33,145 bases of DNA. Source: an uncultured Opitutia bacterium (GTDB lineage: Bacteria > Verrucomicrobiota > Verrucomicrobiia > Opitutales > Opitutaceae). Positions within the stretch are counted from its first letter, which is position 1; each line of letters opens with the position of its first letter. The translations under genes were made by a program, and so were the position numbers. A model generated the notes under the pieces. That model ran no database searches. It was not told the origin of the DNA and saw nothing but the letters and a program-made list of their open reading frames with translations. Below are positions 9,046 through 16,407 of the stretch, one piece after another. The stretch lies in assembly GCA_903855985.1 (NCBI GenBank), contig CAIOAO010000082.1, positions 1-33,145 on the forward strand, read 5' to 3'.

Positions 9046-9514
9046 CACGCCGAATCGTCTCGGATCAGCCTGCCGCGCGGTCCCTCCCCTCGACTTCTGG
9101 TGGAGTCAGCCGCGGTTTCGACCATTCGTCGCACTGTCGCCGGCGTTGCCGGCCACGACGAATCGGTTCTCGCCGATCTCCTGATTGGCTGAGTCGTACT
9201 GGGGAAGATTTGAAGGGGGTTGGGTCAGCGTAAAAGTCACCAGACGTGATTTAGGCGCAGGCACGTTTTGGTCACGGCCAAGGCCAACCAATCGGACGAA
9301 GCCACCACAACAATCCCGTGTAGTTCGACGGGGAAAAATCGGAGTAATACACCCTGCAGTAACTACGAATTTTCTCCCCGAAAAACGTGGCAAGGACTTC
9401 GCCCACCTACGTGGCTTAGCACGTAAAGCTAATCATCAAATCCGCGGCACGAGGCCACCTAGGAATGGAAGAGTGCCGCCTAAAAAAGAACGTCCAGAGT
9501 TTGCTGTTACTGTC
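9046..9514. other. Gene-poor stretch of lower GC before the DUF2752 gene
   Basis: About 470 bases with visibly lower GC (near 50-55 %) than the surrounding coding DNA and no recognisable gene. A minus-strand ORF (9106-9393, 95 aa) and a plus-strand extension of the next gene (from 9185) are open, but neither shows a family motif, signal peptide or a codon pattern like the neighbours. It may be a decayed gene, a foreign fragment or an untranslated RNA; I cannot decide from the sequence. Confidence 0.4.
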
Positions 9515-9853
9515 ATGAAATTGCTCCGTGGAACCACCTTCGCCTCGCGCTCGGCGCCATATCTTGGGTCCGTCCTGAGTCTGGCTGCCTTGGCCGCGTA
9601 TGGGTTGATGGTGGAGCCTGGCAATGGAGCCCGTGGGTTGCCCTGCCTGTGGACGCTCATCTTCCACCACGAATGTTTTGGCTGCGGGCTTACCCGGGCC
9701 GGGGCTTACATGCTCCGCGGCCGGGTCCAAGAAGCGATCAGCATGAATTGGCTGATTCTGCCCGTAACCGTGCTCGTCGCCCTGGAAATTTTCCTTCGTC
9801 TCGCCTGTGCGAGAAAAATCCAAACCCAGTTAAATACTACATCCCATGGCTGA
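9515..9853 (+). CDS. DUF2752 family small membrane protein
   Basis: 112-aa protein with three hydrophobic segments (about 12-32, 43-60 and 78-98). The central HECFGCGLTRAGAYMLRG is the signature of DUF2752, whose members carry C-x-G-C-G-x-T-R-A followed by a helix rich in small residues. The function of the family is unknown. The start at 9515 was chosen because the homologous region begins just after it and there is no Shine-Dalgarno at any candidate. Its stop overlaps the start of the following TM2 gene by 8 bases, which implies translational coupling; DUF2752 and TM2 proteins are often found together. Confidence 0.78.
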   Translation: MKLLRGTTFASRSAPYLGSVLSLAALAAYGLMVEPGNGARGLPCLWTLIFHHECFGCGLTRAGAYMLRGRVQEAISMNWLILPVTVLVALEIFLRLACARKIQTQLNTTSHG

Positions 9854-10157
9854 AGTCTCCCCGGTAGAACTAGCGGAAATGTCCAAATCGCTCACGGACA
9901 CCCAAAAACTGATATTCAACCAGCAATACGCCTCCGACAAAAAGGATCGGGGCACTGCGGTCATTCTCGCCTTATTCGGCTATGATCGCTTTTGGCTCGG
10001 TGACATCACGCTCGGCATCCTGAAATACATCACCTGTGGCGGGTGTGGAATCTGGTGGCTGATCGACCTCTTCACCGCCAGCAGCCGCGCGGATGATCTC
10101 AATCGCAAAAAGGCGCGCGACATCATCGACGGAATCCAGGTCTCGGCCCGGTCCTAA
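9846..10157 (+). CDS. TM2 domain protein
   Basis: 103-aa membrane protein. An N-terminal soluble helix (residues 1-35, charged) is followed by a TM2 domain: a first hydrophobic segment (about 38-56, containing YDRFWLGD) and a second one (about 58-78, LKYITCGGCGIWWLIDLF), joined by the short glycine-containing turn typical of the family. A basic C-terminal helix follows. Family members insert in the inner membrane; no biochemical function is established. It overlaps the DUF2752 gene by 8 bases and is probably translated from the same message. Confidence 0.85.
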   Translation: MAEVSPVELAEMSKSLTDTQKLIFNQQYASDKKDRGTAVILALFGYDRFWLGDITLGILKYITCGGCGIWWLIDLFTASSRADDLNRKKARDIIDGIQVSARS

Positions 10158-10229
10158 GGCCGCAAGGATTCGCCTTACCGGCCCGGCCGGTGTCGCCCGG
10201 TGGCTTGGCGCCCTTTGCCGGATACTCCC

Positions 10230-10260
10230 CATCGGGGCAGGCCAAGACCTTGCCCCGATG
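10230..10260. terminator. Perfect hairpin between convergent genes
   Basis: CATCGGGGCA and TGCCCCGATG form a perfect 10-bp stem with an 11-base loop. It lies between the convergent TM2 and PEP-CTERM genes. There is no T tract on either side, so it may be a weak bidirectional terminator or simply an RNA-stabilising hairpin. A shorter palindrome, ACCGGCC-C-GGCCGGT, lies at 10177-10191. Confidence 0.5.
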
Positions 10261-10434
10261 GCCGCTTGTGGGCGGGCGGAATCTTCCAACCGCCGACAGC
10301 CTGACCATCCCTTCCGAGGCCCGCTCATGCGGCTGAGGGGGAAACACTTTGCTGCCTCACGCGCGCGCTTGGGAACTGACCGATCCGGGTGCGTTGCGGC
10401 CCCCCGTCGGCGGGCAAGCAACGCGCTTCACCTT

Positions 10435-11115
10435 TCAATCCGCCGACTTCCGCCTGCGCATGGCAACCGCCAGCATGATCGCCAGACCGCCGGCCATCAA
10501 CCCATCGGTCCCCGGCTCGGGAATGGGAACAAAGGTTAGATTGGTTATGATCGGACTCCACGATCCGGAGCCCGACAATGTCACCATGCCGATGCCGCCA
10601 GGATCCTGGTAGCCAAAGAATACGGCAGGATTGCTGAGGCTGATGCCTGAGTAAGTATTGAGCACGGTCGTGTCATTGGGGGCGTAAATCGTGACCGTCA
10701 TGGTGCTGCTGTAACCCGCGAAATCCCGCACATCCAAGCCGAAGGCGATCGTGGGCGAGGCAAAAGTGATGTTCATGGTATTTCCATTGAACAGGAGCTC
10801 GCTGGAGACCGCGTTGTACCATCCCGCCGCGTCAAATTGGAGACTTGTGCCGGTGAAAGTCAGGCCCGGGCTGACCAGGTTGGGTCCCTGCGAGTTTATA
10901 ATCGACGTGGAATCCAGCGAACTGGCCCCCGTATTCATTGCGGTGCCCGGGGCGAGGAAGTAACCCCCGAAGGTCTCCGTGAATCCTGAGCCACCCAGGA
11001 GCGCATTTAAGGTCGGGCGATCGGCAACGAGGCCGCCAGTTTGGCCTCGGAGCGGACCCGCGAGGCAGATTAACAACATTGGCAGAACAAATTTATCTAA
11101 ACGGATCACAGCCAT
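10435..11115 (-). CDS. PEP-CTERM sorting domain protein
   Basis: 226-aa secreted protein. An N-terminal signal peptide (residues about 8-25, FVLPMLLICLAGPLRGQ) precedes a beta-rich body (about 26-195, full of Thr/Ser/Asn/Gly) with no named domain. A C-terminal PEP-CTERM tail has all three parts: IPEPGT near residue 198, a hydrophobic helix (GLMAGGLAIMLAVAM) and the basic RRRKSAD end. In organisms with exosortase, this tail directs processing and cell-surface or exopolysaccharide attachment. The exosortase gene is not in the window. The body resembles proteins described as surface-exposed with an FxDVRDF-type strand pattern, but I cannot name a ligand. No Shine-Dalgarno precedes the ATG at 11115. 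Confidence 0.88.
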   Translation of the reverse strand: MAVIRLDKFVLPMLLICLAGPLRGQTGGLVADRPTLNALLGGSGFTETFGGYFLAPGTAMNTGASSLDSTSIINSQGPNLVSPGLTFTGTSLQFDAAGWYNAVSSELLFNGNTMNITFASPTIAFGLDVRDFAGYSSTMTVTIYAPNDTTVLNTYSGISLSNPAVFFGYQDPGGIGMVTLSGSGSWSPIITNLTFVPIPEPGTDGLMAGGLAIMLAVAMRRRKSAD

Positions 11116-11364
11116 GTTGTTTGGTTAACGTTTATATCTCATCCACTTCGGATATCAAGCCCCGGCAACGGGACATGCCGCTGACACTGGGCGCAGAGGA
11201 TAGTGCCCGAGCGTCCTGGCGGTGAGAAGCTGAACGCAGGGCGAAAATTTGTCGCCTGCCCGCTTGTCATCGGGCCGATTCATCGGACGAGTTGGACATC
11301 ACGGCCGCCAGCTTTTCTGCTTTCGTTTTCCCGCCCGCGCCCTACGTTTCGCCCTTCCTGAGCC

Positions 11365-11454
11365 GGAGAGGTGGCAGAGTGGTCTATCGTACCTGACTCG
11401 AAATCAGGCGTGCCCGCAAGGGTACCGGGGGTTCGAATCCCTCCCTCTCCGCCA
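11365..11454 (+). tRNA. tRNA-Ser (anticodon CGA)
   Basis: A complete 90-base type II tRNA. The acceptor stem GGAGAGG pairs with CCTCTCC, the anticodon loop CTCGAAA sits on a CCTGA/TCAGG stem, the long variable arm is CGTGCCCGCAAGGGTACC, the T-arm is GGGGGTTCGAATCCC, and G73 and CCA are encoded. The CGA anticodon reads UCG serine codons, which suit this GC-rich genome. Confidence 0.97.
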
Positions 11455-11629
11455 GTTTTCTTTCGGCCGCCGAAATGAAATTGCCCTCCGCAGTCCCGCA
11501 TGGCGGGACGAAGGAGGGCTCGTGTTTTGCCCCGCACGTTGGCTGCAGGCCGCACTGCGGCCCGATGCTTGATCCAGCAAACCCCCGCGCCGTTTGCCCC
11601 CGGCACCGTCCTGTGCCACGTTACAACCC

Positions 11630-12166
11630 GTGCATTCCGGTTTAATTCGCTGGGTCCTTTTTTCTCTCCTCCCGCTCTCCATGGCTGCTCAAACCGCATT
11701 TCCTCCCACCACACCCGGACGCTGCGAGCTGAAGACCCTGCCGGCCGGGGTGCTCCTCCAGACCGAGGGCAAGGGCAATTATTTCTCGGAAGCCAACGGG
11801 ATGTTTCGCCCGCTCTTCAACTACATCTCCTCGCGGCACATCGCCATGACCACGCCGGTCGAGGCCCGGATCGACCAAGCGGCCATGTATTTCTGGGTGG
11901 CCGAGGGCGAGCGGGCCAAGGTGACCGGCAGTGAGGGCAGCGTAAAGGTGGTCGAGGTGCCGGCACGCTCCGTGGCGAGCCGGGGCGGAAAGGGCAGCTA
12001 CAGCCGGGAGAATTTTGAGGAGACCCGCGATGCCTTGCTTGTTTGGTTGTCGTCCCGCCCGGACGTTCAGCCGGCCGGCCCGGCGTATGCGGTCTTTTGG
12101 AACGGCCCCTTCACGCCCTGGTTCCTCAAGCACTACGAGGTGCATGTGCCGGTACGGCCAAAGTAA
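11630..12166 (+). CDS. SOUL family heme-binding-like protein, exported
   Basis: 178-aa protein of the SOUL/HEBP family. The signature KGNYFSEANGMFRPLFNYI followed by IAMTTPVEARI (about residues 45-80) and the C-terminal NGPFTPWFLKHYEVHV are characteristic. Family members bind heme or porphyrin; the bacterial role is not clear. The N-terminus (HSGLIRWVLFSLLPLSMAAQ) is a signal peptide, so the protein should be exported. The start is uncertain: I chose GTG at 11630, which places the signal peptide near the N-terminus. TTG at 11594 is in frame, and ATG at 11681 would remove most of the signal. No Shine-Dalgarno helps. It lies 175 bases after tRNA-Ser and is likely expressed alone. Confidence 0.82.
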   Translation: MHSGLIRWVLFSLLPLSMAAQTAFPPTTPGRCELKTLPAGVLLQTEGKGNYFSEANGMFRPLFNYISSRHIAMTTPVEARIDQAAMYFWVAEGERAKVTGSEGSVKVVEVPARSVASRGGKGSYSRENFEETRDALLVWLSSRPDVQPAGPAYAVFWNGPFTPWFLKHYEVHVPVRPK

Positions 12167-12238
12167 CGCCCGGCCCCGGCCAGAATCGGCTCGCCACCGG
12201 GGGCCATCATCCTTGGTTTTCGTGCCCGGATTTAAACC

Positions 12239-12640
12239 ATGACCGAGGGCGACCACCGGCCATTTTTCAACGTGGCCTTGAACCTGCCCCACGGCGGGCG
12301 CATCGCCCGCCGTATCGTGCTCCTGCTGCCGGACCGGGAAACGGATCGCGCGCCCGAGGCGGACGCGGCCCGGCGGGTGGCGGAACAACTGCTGGAACTG
12401 CTCGACCCCTGCCTGGAGGCCGATGAGAACCCGGCCGCCGTGATCAGCACCCGGCTGCAAGCCCGCGCGGCCGAGCTGGGCCGCAAGCTCGTCGACCACA
12501 TTGAGCGCGGCCGCTTCGGTCACGACCGGCTGGGCCAGTGCGTGCGCAACCTGTTCGAATGCCTGGAACTGGGCCGCGAGGGCGCCGACATCTCCCTGCG
12601 CGCCGGGGAAAATCCCCGCTCAATGCAGCGCCCAATGTGA
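12239..12640 (+). CDS. Conserved-looking hypothetical protein
   Basis: 133-aa soluble protein that I do not recognise. It has strong third-position GC, no signal peptide or membrane segment, and a long run of amphipathic helix (about residues 40-115) including RLQARAAELGRKLVDHIERG. The N-terminal part (NVALNLPHGGRIARRIVLLLPDR) looks like two short strands. The coding pattern favours a real gene over the antisense ORF at 11642-12523. It sits 72 bases after the SOUL gene on the same strand and converges tail to tail with the DUF983 gene 16 bases away. Confidence 0.6.
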   Translation: MTEGDHRPFFNVALNLPHGGRIARRIVLLLPDRETDRAPEADAARRVAEQLLELLDPCLEADENPAAVISTRLQARAAELGRKLVDHIERGRFGHDRLGQCVRNLFECLELGREGADISLRAGENPRSMQRPM

Positions 12641-12656
12641 TGGCGGGTCGACCTGC

Positions 12657-13064
12657 TCAGATATTCTGATCTTGGCCCACGCGCTGGGCGCCCAGGTTCG
12701 CGGGCAGGTGCTGCGGGAGAAAGAAATAATAGTTCATCAGCCACCAGCTGCGCGACGAGCGGTAGAACAGGATCGGGAAACCGAATGCGCCCACGCCCGC
12801 GACGATCGAGGCGGTCATCCCGGAGAACACCCCGCCGAGATACAGCAGGAGCACCGGCACCAGGAAAACCACGACGGTCGTGCCGAAGTTGAGCGCCACG
12901 GCGCCGAGGAAACTGCCCTCGTCCCGCTCAATCACCAACCCGCAGTCCGGGCAGGCCGCGTTCACCTGGAACAGCGTCCCCGGCTTGAACAGCGTTTTGC
13001 CGCCGCAGTTGGGGCAGCGGATGGTCAGGCCTCGGGCGACAACTTGGAGACGGGTGACTTGCAT
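12657..13064 (-). CDS. DUF983 family membrane protein with zinc ribbon
   Basis: 135-aa protein. A zinc-ribbon-like pair of CxxC motifs (C17, C20 in RCPNC and C38, C41 in ACPDC), with KTLFKPG between them, is followed by two hydrophobic segments (about 52-79 and 83-105) and a short hydrophilic tail. This is the DUF983 layout: an N-terminal cysteine ribbon next to a two-helix membrane anchor. Family members are membrane proteins of unknown function. No Shine-Dalgarno precedes the ATG at 13064. Upstream lies a long palindrome (13087-13195), so this gene has its own promoter or is read from beyond the tsf terminator. Confidence 0.85.
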   Translation of the reverse strand: MQVTRLQVVARGLTIRCPNCGGKTLFKPGTLFQVNAACPDCGLVIERDEGSFLGAVALNFGTTVVVFLVPVLLLYLGGVFSGMTASIVAGVGAFGFPILFYRSSRSWWLMNYYFFLPQHLPANLGAQRVGQDQNI

Positions 13065-13086
13065 GGATGGAACTTAACCACGGACC

Positions 13087-13195
13087 GGATTTTCACCACG
13101 AAAAACACGAAACACCCGAAAACCATGCCCTCGGATTTGGCCCGGGGCGGAGGCTTGGTTTCGGGTGTTTCGGGTATTTCGTGGTGGAAAATTCC
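13087..13195. repeat. Long intergenic palindrome, 'accacgaaaNacacgaaa' type
   Basis: The left arm (about 13087-13123) contains TTTTCACCACGAAAAACACG followed by AAACACCCGAAAACC. The right arm (about 13157-13195) contains GGTTTCGGGTGTTTCGGGTA then TTTCGTGGTGGAAAATTCC. The arms are complementary over about 37 bases with a few mismatches and gaps, with a 33-base loop. It belongs to the same group as the elements at 30361, 31374 and 32759. Confidence 0.85.
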
Positions 13196-13201
13196 GGGCA
13201 C

Positions 13202-13229
13202 AAAAAAGGCGCTCCGTTGCGGGAGCGCC
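13202..13229 (-). terminator. Intrinsic terminator of rpsB-tsf
   Basis: On the minus strand, an 8-bp GGCGCTCC-type stem with a short loop is followed by TTTTTT. It begins about 20 bases after the tsf stop codon. Confidence 0.95.
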
Positions 13230-13250
13230 TTGGGAAAAAGCAGGAGTGGC

Positions 13251-13844
<594 letters not shown>

Positions 13845-13875
13845 TAATAAATCAGGATGAAGGGAGGTGCGGGGA

Positions 13876-14763
13876 TTACTCGGCCTTGACCGGGGCCTTC
13901 TTGGCGCGGGTGGGCTTCTTGGCCGCGGGCACGACGGCCTCGGCGTCGCCCTCGACCACTGCGACCACATCGGCGGGCAGGTCGATCTTCGAGAGGTCAA
14001 CCTCGGTGGCGGACACGGGGGCCTGGACACCGGCCGTGACACCCTTGAGGTCGGCGGCACCGCGCGCGGCGCGGCGCTGGTCGCGCTGGGCGAGACCGCT
14101 CTGGATGGAGGCGACGATGGCGTCGACGATGATGCGGATGGACTTCACCGCGTCGTCATTGCCGGGAATCGGGTGGCTCAGCGTGGTCGGGTCGGAATTC
14201 GTGTCGACCAGGCCGACGCACGGGATGCCGCAGCGGGCGGCCTCGGCGACGGCGATCTTCTCGTGGTTCACGTCGACGACAAACATCGCGGAGGGCAGGC
14301 CGACCATTTCGGCGATGCCGCTGAAATTGCGCTGCATGCGGACCATCTCGCGCTTGATCGCGGCCTCTTCCTTGGAGGAGAACTTGGCGAGTTCGCCCGC
14401 GGTTTCCATGGCCTGGTACTTCTTGAACTTGGCGATGGATTTCTTGACGGTCTCGTGGTTCGTCAGGGTGCCGCCGAGCCAGCGGTCCACGCAGACGGGC
14501 ATGCCGGTGAGGCTCGCGGCCTCGCGGATGATTTCCTTGGCCTGGCGCTTGGTGCCGACGAAGAGGATGTTGCCGCCGTTGCCGACGGTGTCCTCGACAA
14601 ACTTGCAGGCCTTCTCGAGGGCCACATGGGTCTTGCCGAGGTCGATGATGGAGATGCCCTGGCGGTGATCGAAGACGAAGGGCTTCGAGCGGGGATTCCA
14701 ACGCTTGGTCTGGTGCCCGAAATGCACGCCGGCATCGAGCAGGTCTTTAGGAGTGACGTTCAT
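13876..14763 (-). CDS. rpsB: 30S ribosomal protein S2
   Basis: 295-aa small-subunit ribosomal protein. It carries the N-terminal [17 protein letters not shown] motif, [20 protein letters not shown] and [17 protein letters not shown], all invariant features of S2. Bacterial S2 is usually about 230-260 residues; here a C-terminal tail of about 50-60 residues (Ala/Val-rich, ending in basic [12 protein letters not shown]) is extra. The start at 14763 (MNVTPKD) matches the family; the ORF can be extended by 11 residues but without support. It is first in the rpsB-tsf operon. In many bacteria S2 represses its own leader mRNA; the 197-base upstream region could hold such a site but I see no clear structure. 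Confidence 0.97.
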   Translation of the reverse strand: MNVTPKDLLDAGVHFGHQTKRWNPRSKPFVFDHRQGISIIDLGKTHVALEKACKFVEDTVGNGGNILFVGTKRQAKEIIREAASLTGMPVCVDRWLGGTLTNHETVKKSIAKFKKYQAMETAGELAKFSSKEEAAIKREMVRMQRNFSGIAEMVGLPSAMFVVDVNHEKIAVAEAARCGIPCVGLVDTNSDPTTLSHPIPGNDDAVKSIRIIVDAIVASIQSGLAQRDQRRAARGAADLKGVTAGVQAPVSATEVDLSKIDLPADVVAVVEGDAEAVVPAAKKPTRAKKAPVKAE

Positions 14764-14917
14764 GGGATCTATGTTTTCGAAACACAGGTCGGCCAATGGG
14801 CCGCCTTGCGATCGTGACTGAGGTTATGGTTGATGAGAACTAACTGGCAGAGCGGTCCAAAACACGGATCGCGGGCACCGCTGGCAAGCGCGAAGTGCGG
14901 TAAAACCCAAAAAGGCG

Positions 14918-14946
14918 TTGACAGGCAATGGCGTGCGACGCACGTT
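14918..14946 (+). promoter_or_regulatory. Candidate promoter of the initiator tRNA
   Basis: A perfect -35 TTGACA (14918-14923) is followed after 17 bases by CACGTT (14941-14946), a poor -10. Transcription would begin about 8 bases before the tRNA. The -35 match is strong and the -10 weak. Confidence 0.45.
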
Positions 14947-14960
14947 GCGCCTCCCTTTGT

Positions 14961-15037
<77 letters not shown>

Positions 15038-15041
15038 ATTT

Positions 15042-15082
15042 AACTCCCTCCCAGCCTTACGGTTGCGAGGGAGTTTTGGTTT
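15042..15082 (+). terminator. Intrinsic terminator after the initiator tRNA
   Basis: AACTCCCTC and GAGGGAGTT form a perfect 9-bp stem with a 16-base loop, followed by TTGGTTT. It starts 5 bases after the tRNA CCA end. Confidence 0.85.
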
Positions 15083-15089
15083 CAGCCCT

Positions 15090-15800
15090 TCACGGCACCA
15101 CCAACTGCTTGTCCGGACCGCTGACCAGTCCGCTGACGAGATTCGACGGGATGTGGCCGACGTCGCCGACCGCCAGCACTTTGCACCCGCCCTGGGCATT
15201 CACCTGGATGACCGTCAGGCTGCAGTGCGCGACCGACATCCCCAGCCATGCCCGGGTGTCCACGCCGAGGGCCTTGGTCACCAGATAGCGGATGACATTG
15301 CCGTGGCAGACCAGGATGTCGGCCTGATCCGCGTCCTTGGCCGGGACAAAATACTTCGCGAACGCCGCGTTGAGCTGGGCCTCGGCGGCGTCCAGTTCCG
15401 CCGTGGTCTTACCTTTCATCACCTCCGTCCGCCACGTCCGCGGCAGGCATTCGCGCAGCAGCGGCGTGGTCTGCAGCTTCAGGCCGGGCAATGACTGGTT
15501 CACGACCCCGGCCGTCTGCCGCGCCCGGGTCATCGTGCTGGAGGTCAGGGACGTGATCTTGACGGGCTGGCCGCCCAAGCGCGCGGCCACCAGCCGGGCT
15601 TGTGCGACACCCAGCGGGGTGAGCCCGTTGACCACTTCCTCGTCGCCTTTCCGGGCATCGTCATAATTTCCATGACGGACGAGGTAGAGCGTCCGCGTAA
15701 AGGCCGGGGCCGGGATGGCTGGGGAAGCCGCGACCACCGGCTCGGCGGCGCCCAGTGCGCCCGCCACCACCAAAGCCACGACCGCGAGGATGAATTTCAT
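15090..15800 (-). CDS. Exported histidine phosphatase family protein
   Basis: 236-aa protein of the histidine phosphatase (phosphoglycerate-mutase-like) superfamily. The catalytic RHG motif is LYLVRHGNYDD, with H43 as phospho-acceptor. The second catalytic histidine is in ILVCHGNVIRY near the C-terminal third. LTPLGVAQARLVA and SSTMTRARQTA fit the PGAM5-like branch. The N-terminus (MKFILAVVALVVAGALGAAE) is a signal peptide, so it acts outside the cytoplasm. The start at 15800 is chosen for that; 11 more residues are possible. Its start overlaps the stop of the truncated acetate-kinase ORF as ATGA, which may be chance. The substrate is unknown. Confidence 0.87.
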   Translation of the reverse strand: MKFILAVVALVVAGALGAAEPVVAASPAIPAPAFTRTLYLVRHGNYDDARKGDEEVVNGLTPLGVAQARLVAARLGGQPVKITSLTSSTMTRARQTAGVVNQSLPGLKLQTTPLLRECLPRTWRTEVMKGKTTAELDAAEAQLNAAFAKYFVPAKDADQADILVCHGNVIRYLVTKALGVDTRAWLGMSVAHCSLTVIQVNAQGGCKVLAVGDVGHIPSNLVSGLVSGPDKQLVVP

Positions 15801-16204
15801 GCCGGAATCCTGGGCCATCCCCGGCCCGCGCACAATCCGCCAGATGGGCGCGGATCCGGCAAAATCGCCGCCCTTTTATCGGGTAATACCCCATAGGCCG
15901 GGCGGGGCATTGCGCGCACCATCGGACCCTCGGCCGTGTCGCACCCAAAGGTACCGTCTCCCGGCTGCGTTTCCAGCCAGCCGAGCAGAAAATCCACCGC
16001 CGCGGCGTGGTCCCGCGCCACCAGCCGGCGCGTAACCGCCGCTTTTCCCGCCGGTGCCGTCACCGTCAGCGTCGGGCCGCGCCCGCCGATGCGGTCAATC
16101 TTGCCCGCGAGCCGCATCCGCTGCCCGGGCCCTGCCTCGTACACAGCGAACCGGATGCTCGAGGAGCCGCCGTTGATCGCCAGGACGCAGGCCGGAGTTT
16201 TCAT
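15797..16204 (-). pseudogene. Truncated acetate/propionate kinase remnant
   Basis: 135-codon ORF. The first 75-80 residues match the N-terminus of acetate/propionate kinase: CVLAINGGSSSIRFAVYE is the phosphate-binding start, and the VDFLLGWLETQPG stretch is where the family continues with a GHRVVHGG motif. Here homology stops at about 15960. What follows (FGCDTAEGPMVRAMPRP onward) has no resemblance to the kinase, which is normally about 400 residues. The catalytic arginine and the second ATPase half are missing, so it cannot be an active kinase. I infer a 3' deletion. The open frame then happens to run into the next gene with an ATGA overlap. Confidence 0.8.
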
Positions 16205-16407
16205 GCGTGCTGACCGGGATAATGGCCGCGCATCCGCGGTGCCAGTGGGAAGGAGAGGCTCACGGTTTCACGCTAAGGAGCCCGCGGCGAACCGGCAATG
16301 GGGTGTTCAAGGCACAGCGATTCGCCCCGGCCGGCCCGCCGCGGGCCCGGCGATGGCGGGACAAAGGTCTTGCGCTGCCGACGGGCGAAAGCGTTTCCTC
16401 CGTTCCC

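Noticed and set aside
9046-9514. Possible tmRNA or other structured RNA
   Set aside because: I looked on both strands for a tRNA-like end with TTCGANTCC plus CCA and for an ALAA-type tag frame and found neither.
11642-12523. Minus-strand ORF of 293 codons opposite the SOUL-family and hypothetical genes
   Set aside because: The plus frame has the SOUL motifs, and the minus frame is His/Gly/Arg-rich without a domain.
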